NCBI GenBank assembly: GCA_963709485.1
Contig: CAVPWE010000005.1
Coordinates: forward strand, 496,001-560,000
Length of the DNA stretch: 64,000 nucleotides
From: JAXDBM01 sp963709485
GTDB taxonomy: Bacteria > Desulfobacterota > Syntrophia > Syntrophales > Fen-1087
Direction of reading: 5' to 3'
The notes beneath the pieces are model-generated. The model made no database searches and was not told where the DNA came from. It saw nothing but the letters and a program-made list of their open reading frames with translations. Both the position numbers and the translations under genes were made by a program. This document shows positions 57,590 to 64,000 of this stretch, one piece after another; within the stretch, counting starts at the first letter, position 1; every line of letters starts with the position of its first letter.

Positions 57590-57641
57590 TGATAAAGACG
57601 GTTTCCTTTTTCAAGCTTTGTTTCGATTCGGAATCGACGGG

Positions 57642-57929
57642 TCAAGATGAAGTTTTGGGTGCGGCTTCCTTGGAGGATTGCGGAGATTTCTCCGTTTCTT
57701 CGTCTTTTTTGCCGTACAGGAGGGAATCCTTGATCTCTTCCATATCTTTTTTCAGCGCGTCGGCCTTCAGGGTGTCCTTGATGCCTTCCGTCACTCCGTC
57801 CGTCGCCTTTTTGAATTCCTGAAACCCCTTTCCGAGCGACTTCGCCAGATCGGGCAGTTTCTTCGGTCCGACCACGAGCAGGGCGATCACGGCAATAACG
57901 ATCAATTCGGGCATCCCGATGCCAAACAT
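57642..57929 (-). CDS. TatA/TatB-type translocase component
   Basis: A 95-residue protein: MFGIGMPELIVIAVIALLVV is the transmembrane segment, then GPKKLPDLAKSLGKGFQEFK the amphipathic helix with its G-P-K-x-L-P motif, followed by a charged tail. The N-terminal G-M-P-E-L (with Glu in the helix) leans to TatB or a bifunctional TatA. It provides the pore or docking part next to TatC. No second copy is seen in the window. Confidence 0.93.
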   Translation of the reverse strand: MFGIGMPELIVIAVIALLVVGPKKLPDLAKSLGKGFQEFKKATDGVTEGIKDTLKADALKKDMEEIKDSLLYGKKDEETEKSPQSSKEAAPKTSS

Positions 57930-58170
57930 AATTTCACCAGCTTCGATTTTGCGAAACTATACATAGGCTCCGGAATGTTTGTCAATCCTTTTTGACGGCT
58001 CCATCGCGGTTGCGCAATTTTCCCGTCCTGTTCGAAACACCTCTTGCACGAGTCGGGGCATACGGCGCCAAGAGTCGGTTAAGTATGCCGACTGATAAAT
58101 ATTTTGCTTTTTAACAGTCGCTGTGATAGAAGCTTTCGTCGGTCTTTGGGGCTCATGAAAGGCGGTTGGC

Positions 58171-59235
58171 TTGCGAAAAACAGGGATCGTAAAGGACGAG
58201 CGTTATCTGGGACACGGCATGGAGAGCTACCATCCGGAGAGTCCCGCCCGCCTGAAAGCCATCTACGCCATGATCGAACAGCCGGACATGGCCGGTCATT
58301 TTATCGAGATTGCACCCCGCCACGCCGACCGGAAGGAAATCGCCCTTGTCCATGACCCGGACTATATCGAACTCGTATCCGACACGGCCGGCAAGGCGCA
58401 CGTTTACCTCGATCCCGATACGGAAACCACGCCTGAATCCTTTGAAACGGCCAGACTGGCTGTCGGGGGTCTCTTAAATGCCATCGACCATGTCATGCAC
58501 GGCGAGGTCGACAACGCCTTCGCCCTGATCCGTCCTCCGGGTCACCACGCCGGCGAGCAGCACGCAGCCGGTTTCTGCCTGTTCAACAACATCGCCCTGG
58601 GCGCCCGGCATGCCCTTTCCAGGCATCACCTGAATCGGATCCTGATTGTCGACTGGGATCTGCATCACGGCGACGGCACCGCCCGCACCTTTTACGGCGA
58701 CAACCGGGTACTGTTCTTTTCCACGCACCAGTCGCCGGCCTATCCCGGCACAGGCGCCGTCCGGGAGATCGGCCAGGGACGGGGCGCCGGCTATACGGTC
58801 AATGTCCCGCTCCGGCCCGGCGCGGGCAACGCACAGTACGTGAAGATTTACCGGTCCTTGCTGGAGCCGGTGGCGCGGGCCTTCAGGCCGGAGCTGATTC
58901 TGGTCTCCGCCGGATTCGACATCTATTACCAGGACCCCCTGGGAGAGATGAAGGTCACACCCCGAGGCTTTGCCTACCTGACGCGCATCCTGATGAACAT
59001 TGCCGACGACTGCTGCGGGGGCAAGCTGGTGCTCACCCTGGAGGGAGGCTATCACATCGATGGATTGACGGACTCCGTCAAGGCGGTGCTGCGGGAGCTT
59101 TGTGACGATACCCAGGTGACGGAGGAGGAGCTGTTCCGGATCGAAAGCGAAGGCGAGGAGCGGTTCAGTCCGGTCGATCCGCTCATTCGCAGCGTCATGG
59201 AACAGATCGGTCCGCACTGGAAGATCTTCAAATGA
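58171..59235 (+). CDS. Histone deacetylase-family amidohydrolase
   Basis: A 354-residue class II-like deacetylase. ALIRPPGHHAGEQHAAGFCL carries the His-His pair, ILIVDWDLHHGDGTARTFYG the zinc ligands (D, H), and ILVSAGFDIYYQDPLGEMKV with LEGGYH the third. The start is a TTG at 58171 (an in-frame stop lies five codons up, an ATG at 58155 is out of frame) with AAAGG upstream. Bacterial relatives deacetylate acetylpolyamines, acetoin-linked or acyl-protein substrates. It precedes gatC by 49 bases, perhaps in one transcript. Confidence 0.92.
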   Translation: MRKTGIVKDERYLGHGMESYHPESPARLKAIYAMIEQPDMAGHFIEIAPRHADRKEIALVHDPDYIELVSDTAGKAHVYLDPDTETTPESFETARLAVGGLLNAIDHVMHGEVDNAFALIRPPGHHAGEQHAAGFCLFNNIALGARHALSRHHLNRILIVDWDLHHGDGTARTFYGDNRVLFFSTHQSPAYPGTGAVREIGQGRGAGYTVNVPLRPGAGNAQYVKIYRSLLEPVARAFRPELILVSAGFDIYYQDPLGEMKVTPRGFAYLTRILMNIADDCCGGKLVLTLEGGYHIDGLTDSVKAVLRELCDDTQVTEEELFRIESEGEERFSPVDPLIRSVMEQIGPHWKIFK

Positions 59236-59283
59236 CAGCCTGACCGGCATTTGAACGATTGACCAAAAATCAGGAGAACAACA

Positions 59284-59571
59284 TTGAAGATCAAGAAGGA
59301 TGAAGTGACGCATGTGGCCCACCTGGCGCGCCTCGAATTCACGGAAGCGGAAACGGAAAAATTCACCTCCCAGATGAACGACATTCTCATGTACATGGAA
59401 ATGCTGAACCGTGTCGATACGGCGGGCGTGGCGCCCATGACGCACGCCATCGCCCAGAAAAACGCCTTCCGCGATGACCGGGTCCTGGAATCGCTCCCCC
59501 GGGAAGAGACGCTCGCCAACGCCCCGGACGCACGGGGGGATTTCTTCCGGGTGCCGAAAGTCATCGATTAG
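59284..59571 (+). CDS. gatC: Asp/Glu-tRNA amidotransferase subunit C
   Basis: A 95-residue GatC starting at TTG 59284 with AGGAGAAC upstream: DEVTHVAHLARLEFTEAETE, FTSQMNDILMYMEMLNRVDT, VAPMTHAIAQKNAFRDD. It holds GatA and GatB together. GatCAB amidates misacylated Glu-tRNA(Gln) and/or Asp-tRNA(Asn). It is followed by gatA at 8 bases. Confidence 0.95.
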   Translation: MKIKKDEVTHVAHLARLEFTEAETEKFTSQMNDILMYMEMLNRVDTAGVAPMTHAIAQKNAFRDDRVLESLPREETLANAPDARGDFFRVPKVID

Positions 59572-59579
59572 GGGAATCT

Positions 59580-61037
59580 ATGGAGCTGAATCAACTGACC
59601 ATTCACGAACTTCAGGAAAAAATGAAGGCGGGGGAAACGACCTCCACGGACATCGTCCAGTCGGTCTTCCGGCGCATCGATGCCGTGGAAAAGGACGTTC
59701 ACGCCTATATTCTGCTGACCCGGGAGGCCGCGCTGGAGCAGGCGGCGCACGCCGACGGGGAAATCAGGAAGGGCCGCTTTCAGGCCCTCACCGGCATCCC
59801 GATCGCCCTGAAGGACCTTCTCTGCACCCGGGGCGTCACGACGACCTGCGCCTCCCGTATCCTGCACAATTATGTACCGCCCTACGATGCCACCGTGGTG
59901 GAGAAGCTCCGCGCTGCCGGCGCCGTTTTCACGGGAAAGACCAACATGGACGAATTTGCCATGGGGTCCTCCACGGAGACATCCTGGTTCGGCATCACCC
60001 GGAATCCCTGGGATCTCGAGCGGATCCCCGGCGGCTCCAGCGGCGGTTCGGCGGCGGCGGTCGCTGCCGACGAATGCATCGCCGCCATCGGCTCCGACAC
60101 GGGCGGTTCCATCCGGCAGCCGGCGGCTCTTTGCGGCGTCGTGGGGATGAAGCCCACCTACGGGCGCGTCTCCCGGTTCGGTCTGGTGGCGTTTGCCTCG
60201 TCACTGGACCAGATCGGCCCCTTCACCCGGGACGTGGAGGACTGCGCCATCCTGATGAATGTCATCGCCGGATACGACCCGAAAGAATCCACATCGGTGC
60301 CGGCCGAGGTGCCCGACTACCGCCAATATGTGTCGCGGGGCATCGATGGCTGGACCGTCGGCATCCCCAGGGAATATTTCATCGAGGGCATCGATGCGGA
60401 GGTCCTGGAGGCCGTCCAAAGATCCGTCAAAGTCGTTGAGGGGCTGGGGGCAAAGTGCACCGAAATTTCACTGCCCCATACCGAATACTGCCTGGCCGTC
60501 TATTACATCGTTGCCCCGGCGGAGGCGAGTTCCAACCTGGCCCGCTATGACGGCGTCAAATACGGGTTCCGCTCCCAGGACGGCCGGGACCTCCTGGACA
60601 TGTACAAGAAATCCCGCTCCGCCGGATTCGGCGCCGAGGTGAAAAGGCGGATCATGCTGGGAACCTACGTCCTGTCATCGGGCTATTACGACGCCTATTA
60701 CAAGAAGGCATCCCAGGTGAGAGCCCTGATCAAGCGGGATTTTGACGAGGCCTTCAAAAGCTGCGACGTCATTCTGACCCCCACCACGCCCACGCCGGCC
60801 TTCCGGGTCGGCGAGAAAACCGACGATCCCATGCAGATGTATCTCTCCGACATCTTCACGATCTCGACAAACCTGGCCGGCATCCCGGGCATTGCCGTCC
60901 CCTGCGGTTTCACCCGGGGCGGTCTGCCCATCGGCGTGCAGTTCCTGGCGGGTCACATGGGGGAGGCAAAGCTCATGCAGATTGCCGGGGCCTATGAAAA
61001 GAGCGCCCATTTAGAAAAAAGGAGACCGAATCTCTGA
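59580..61037 (+). CDS. gatA: Asp/Glu-tRNA amidotransferase subunit A
   Basis: A 485-residue amidase. The catalytic triad is visible: Lys in GIPIALKDLLCTRG, and the two serines in GGSSGGSAAAVAADECIA and GSDTGGSIRQPAALCGVVGM. It releases ammonia from glutamine and passes it to GatB. Its stop overlaps the gatB start by one base. Normal length. Confidence 0.97.
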   Translation: MELNQLTIHELQEKMKAGETTSTDIVQSVFRRIDAVEKDVHAYILLTREAALEQAAHADGEIRKGRFQALTGIPIALKDLLCTRGVTTTCASRILHNYVPPYDATVVEKLRAAGAVFTGKTNMDEFAMGSSTETSWFGITRNPWDLERIPGGSSGGSAAAVAADECIAAIGSDTGGSIRQPAALCGVVGMKPTYGRVSRFGLVAFASSLDQIGPFTRDVEDCAILMNVIAGYDPKESTSVPAEVPDYRQYVSRGIDGWTVGIPREYFIEGIDAEVLEAVQRSVKVVEGLGAKCTEISLPHTEYCLAVYYIVAPAEASSNLARYDGVKYGFRSQDGRDLLDMYKKSRSAGFGAEVKRRIMLGTYVLSSGYYDAYYKKASQVRALIKRDFDEAFKSCDVILTPTTPTPAFRVGEKTDDPMQMYLSDIFTISTNLAGIPGIAVPCGFTRGGLPIGVQFLAGHMGEAKLMQIAGAYEKSAHLEKRRPNL

Positions 61038-62467
61038 TGGAATACGAACCGGTCATCGGGCTGGAAATTCATGCCCAGTTGCTGACGGATGCAAAGATAT
61101 TCTGCGGCTGCTCGACGAAATTCGGCGGATCGCCCAACAGCCATACCTGCCAGATCTGCCTCGGCATGCCCGGCGTGCTGCCCGTCCTGAACAGGAAAGT
61201 CGTCGAATATACCATCCGGATGGGGCTGGCCACGCACTGCCGGATCAACGAGGAATGCAATTTCGCGCGGAAAAACTATTTCTATCCCGACCTGCCCAAG
61301 GGATATCAGATCTCCCAGTATGCCTACCCCCTGGCGGAGCACGGTTACGTGGACATCGAACTGGAAACGGGCCGGAAGCGGATCGGCATCACCCGGATTC
61401 ACATGGAGGAGGACGCGGGAAAGCTGCTGCACGACGAACACAACCCCTCCAGCTACGTGGACCTGAACCGCACCGGCGTGCCGCTGATCGAGATCGTCAG
61501 CGAGCCGGACATCCGCAGCGCCGAGGAGGCATCCGATTATCTGCGAAGGCTTCATGAAATCCTGGTCTATCTGGAAATCTGCGACGGCAACATGGAGGAG
61601 GGCAGTTTCCGCTGCGACGCCAACGTATCGATCCGCCCAAAAGGGCAGGATGCCTTCGGAACCCGGACGGAACTGAAGAACATGAACTCTTTCCGCAATG
61701 TCCAGCGCGCCCTGGAGTACGAGATCAAGCGACAGCAGTACATCCTGGAAGGCGGCCACGAGGTCGTCCAGGAGACGCGGCTCTGGGACGATACGGCCGG
61801 GGTGACCCACTCCATGCGGAGCAAGGAAGAGGCCCACGATTACCGGTACTTCCCGGATCCGGACCTGGTCACGGTGGCGCTCAACCGGGAGTGGGTGGAG
61901 GAGATCCTGAAGGATCAGCCGGAACTGCCTCTGGAAAAGCGGGAGCGCTTTGTCCGGGACTACCAGATCCCCGCATACGATGCCGGCGTCCTGACCACAA
62001 GCCGGGCCCTGGCCGACTACTACGAGGAAGTGGTCCGTCTGACCGGGCAGCCGAAGACCGCCAGCAACTGGGTCATGGGGGAGATCCTGCGCTTCCTCAA
62101 CGAGGAGAAAAAGGACATCGCGGCCTGTCCGATCACGCCGCAGGCGCTGGCGGACATGATCCTGCTCATCGAAGCGGGAACCATCAGCGGCAAGATCGCC
62201 AAAGAGGTGATCGAGGAGATGTACAAGACCGGCAAGCCGGCAAAGGCCATCATCGAGGAGAAGGGGCTGGTCCAGATCACCGATGAGGCCGCACTGGCCC
62301 GAGTGGTATCCGAGGTCATGGCGGCCAACCCCAACCAGCTCTCCCAGTACCGGGGCGGAAAGGAAAAGCTCTTCGGCTATTTCGTCGGCCAGGTGATGAA
62401 GGCCACCCAGGGAAAGGCCAACCCGCAGTTGATCAACGACCTTCTAAAAAAAATGCTGGCAGGCTGA
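61037..62467 (+). CDS. gatB: Asp/Glu-tRNA amidotransferase subunit B
   Basis: A 476-residue GatB: PVIGLEIHAQLLTDAKIFCG with the zinc cysteines (C-x-C and later C-x2-C in HTCQICLGMPG), MEEDAGKLLH, TGVPLIEIVSEPDIRSAEEA and the C-terminal tail domain (KGLVQITDEAALARVVSEVM). It phosphorylates the tRNA-bound Glu/Asp and transfers the ammonia. Overlap with gatA by one base. Confidence 0.97.
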   Translation: MEYEPVIGLEIHAQLLTDAKIFCGCSTKFGGSPNSHTCQICLGMPGVLPVLNRKVVEYTIRMGLATHCRINEECNFARKNYFYPDLPKGYQISQYAYPLAEHGYVDIELETGRKRIGITRIHMEEDAGKLLHDEHNPSSYVDLNRTGVPLIEIVSEPDIRSAEEASDYLRRLHEILVYLEICDGNMEEGSFRCDANVSIRPKGQDAFGTRTELKNMNSFRNVQRALEYEIKRQQYILEGGHEVVQETRLWDDTAGVTHSMRSKEEAHDYRYFPDPDLVTVALNREWVEEILKDQPELPLEKRERFVRDYQIPAYDAGVLTTSRALADYYEEVVRLTGQPKTASNWVMGEILRFLNEEKKDIAACPITPQALADMILLIEAGTISGKIAKEVIEEMYKTGKPAKAIIEEKGLVQITDEAALARVVSEVMAANPNQLSQYRGGKEKLFGYFVGQVMKATQGKANPQLINDLLKKMLAG

Positions 62468-62555
62468 AGGCCTCGACCGGGATTGACGTTTTTAACGCAG
62501 GTCGTTTTCCGAAAACATTCCTCCGGTCATCCGCCGGCAAAAAGACGCGAATCCG

Positions 62556-63602
62556 ATGGACGAGATCAGAACCCTTTACTGGCAGGACAACACGGTGGTC
62601 ATGATCGACCAGAAGGCGCTCCCCCTGATCGAACGAACCATCACCTGCCGGGACTATGCCGATGTCATCACGGCCATCAACGACCTGACCGTCCGCGGCG
62701 CCCCGGCCATCGGCGTGGCCGCTGCCATGGGGATCGCCCTCGGCGCGCTCCGAATCGCATCGGTCTCGCCGGACGATTTCCGGTCCGAATTTTACGGCAT
62801 CTGCGACCGCTTCGCCCAAACCCGCCCCACGGCCCGCAATCTCTTCTGGGCCATCGAACGGATGAAAAGGCGCTTTGCGGACCTCACGGCCGGACAGGGC
62901 GCTCCCATTGATGTCATCCGGGAAGCCCTGGTTGCCGAGGCCGTCAAAATCGGCGAGGAGGATGTCGCAAGCAACCGCCGGATGGGCCACAACGGCAGCA
63001 CCCTGATCAAAGATGGGGATCGCATCCTGACGCACTGCAATGCCGGCGCCCTGGCGACCGCCGGCTATGGAACAGCCCTCGGCGTCATCCGGGCCGCCTG
63101 GGGGAAAGGGAAGAGGCTGCATGTTTACGTGGATGAAACGCGGCCGGTCCTGCAGGGCGCAAGGCTGACCGCCTGGGAGCTGATGAAGGAGGGAATTCCG
63201 GCGACGCTGATCACGGACAGCATGGCCGGCTTTCTCATGCAGCGGGGGAAGGTCGATCTGGTCCTGACCGGGGCGGACCGCATTGCCGCCAACGGCGATA
63301 CGGCGAACAAGATCGGCACCTATTCCCTGGCGGTACTCGCCAGGGAACACAACATCCCCTTTTACATTGCCGCGCCCCGCTCCACCATCGATCTGTCCAT
63401 CCCGTCCGGCGGCGACATTCCCATCGAGGAGCGGAACAGCGATGAAATTACGACCGTCGGCGGTTCCCGCATCGCCCCCGTGAACATGCCGGTCCTGAAC
63501 CCGGCCTTCGACGTCACGCCGCACCGGTACATCACCGCCATCATCACCGAAGCCGGCCTGGTCCGGCCGCCCTTTGCGGTGAATCTTTCTGTGCTTTTCT
63601 GA
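62556..63602 (+). CDS. mtnA: S-methyl-5-thioribose-1-phosphate isomerase
   Basis: A 348-residue MtnA of the eIF2B-like fold: AINDLTVRGAPAIGVAAAMG, NRRMGHNGSTLIKDGDRILT with HCNAGALATAGYGTALGVIR (catalytic Cys), VYVDETRPVLQGARLTAWEL, and VDLVLTGADRIAANGDTANK (catalytic Asp). It works in methionine salvage from methylthioadenosine. No other salvage gene is nearby. It lies 88 bases after gatB. Confidence 0.93.
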   Translation: MDEIRTLYWQDNTVVMIDQKALPLIERTITCRDYADVITAINDLTVRGAPAIGVAAAMGIALGALRIASVSPDDFRSEFYGICDRFAQTRPTARNLFWAIERMKRRFADLTAGQGAPIDVIREALVAEAVKIGEEDVASNRRMGHNGSTLIKDGDRILTHCNAGALATAGYGTALGVIRAAWGKGKRLHVYVDETRPVLQGARLTAWELMKEGIPATLITDSMAGFLMQRGKVDLVLTGADRIAANGDTANKIGTYSLAVLAREHNIPFYIAAPRSTIDLSIPSGGDIPIEERNSDEITTVGGSRIAPVNMPVLNPAFDVTPHRYITAIITEAGLVRPPFAVNLSVLF

Positions 63603-63622
63603 ACATCCGCCGCGGGAACGGA

Positions 63623-63901
63623 TCACCCATCATGATTCACCGGAGGAACTTCCGTCCTTCTCCCCCCAGTCGCACAGCCCAAGGACATCTTGATTTCATT
63701 GATACTTTGCAGGATCCTCTCGTTGGAAACGCTGTTCCGGTAGGCCTGCAGGATCAGTTTGACCGATACGAGGAATACACCCGCTTCGAGGAAAAGATCG
63801 TGCGTCAGACCCTTGGTAAACAGGGCTGCGATAAACAGCACCAACGTGATTGCCATGACGGCAAGGGAACCGCGATCGATATAACGATTCATCGGAAACA
63901 T
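63623..63901 (-). CDS. Small membrane protein, unknown function
   Basis: A 92-residue protein with ATG 63901 (GGAGGCGTT upstream) and two hydrophobic segments (LAVMAITLVLFIAALFTKGL and LFLEAGVFLVSVKLILQAY) followed by a helical charged tail (NSVSNERILQSINEIKMSLG). The frame extends to 63931 without a ribosome site. It is convergent with mtnA. No family recognised. Confidence 0.6.
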   Translation of the reverse strand: MFPMNRYIDRGSLAVMAITLVLFIAALFTKGLTHDLFLEAGVFLVSVKLILQAYRNSVSNERILQSINEIKMSLGCATGGRRTEVPPVNHDG

Positions 63902-64000
63902 AACGCCTCCTGGCCGGATTTCCATAATCACAATGGCTCGGCTTGATTCCCCGCGAAGGCCACGCCCGGGGAGGACGAGACGATCGGCCTATCAGCTCTC

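Noticed and set aside
1..64000. tRNA, rRNA or tmRNA genes
   Set aside because: I looked for the TTCRANYC loop with CCA-type ends and for rRNA landmarks and found none I could support; some attC sites end in GTTCGA but lack the rest of a tRNA.

Overview
The window looks like chromosomal DNA of a Gram-negative anaerobe of the deltaproteobacterial (Desulfobacterota) type, possibly a Syntrophales-like syntroph. The reasons are an ADP-forming acyl-CoA synthetase, a TRAP carboxylate transporter, a single-cluster ferredoxin, a GatCAB amidotransferase and an LPS locus for 8-amino-Kdo. Placement from gene content alone is inference. The flanks are GC-rich, tightly packed and read as ordinary housekeeping DNA; the centre is lower in GC, heterogeneous and mobile.

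Left flank (1-12 kb): the 5' part of an ADP-forming acyl-CoA synthetase, an MBL-fold hydrolase, a Ste24-like membrane protease, an FmdB-type zinc ribbon protein, a ferredoxin, a HAD phosphatase downstream of a three-gene TRAP transporter (dctP carries a one-base frameshift), and three small or unknown genes.

Centre (about 10.5-40.9 kb): a sedentary chromosomal integron. A minus-strand integron-type tyrosine recombinase (IntI) is followed, 4 bp after its stop, by a Pif1-like helicase with a WYL-like C-terminal domain. From the intI promoter side an array of about 27 kb of gene cassettes runs in the + direction. The cassettes are separated by about 29 recognisable attC sites (inverted-repeat sites of 37-110 bp ending in a GTT core). 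They carry five toxin-antitoxin modules (BrnT/BrnA-like, Phd/VapC, VapB/VapC, MazE/MazF, HicB/HicA), four of them with a clear sigma70-type promoter of their own. They also carry a restriction-modification pair (MjaI-like, with an SNase-like domain fused to the methylase), an RloC-like zinc-hook ATPase, a ClpP-like protease remnant, several SAM methyltransferases, an alpha/beta hydrolase, a flavoprotein, GNAT, lipocalin, histidine phosphatase, SnoaL-like and HbpS-like proteins, and several small membrane proteins. Many cassette genes are frameshifted, truncated or internally deleted.

Transition (40.9-43.3 kb): no clear attC, but remnants of cassette-like genes, a secreted barnase-like RNase with its barstar-like inhibitor, and a SugE/Gdx-type exporter. 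This looks like an eroded distal end of the array.

Right flank (43.3-64 kb): an LPS operon kdnB-kdnA-hldD-kdsB (8-amino-Kdo and heptose supply); a bactofilin plus M23 peptidase pair; the branched-chain amino acid operon ilvB-ilvN-ilvC-ilvD behind a Val/Ile-rich leader peptide and tandem terminators; PBP1A with tatC and tatA/B; a histone-deacetylase-like hydrolase followed by gatC-gatA-gatB and mtnA; and a small membrane protein. I saw no tRNA, rRNA, CRISPR array or intact insertion sequence.
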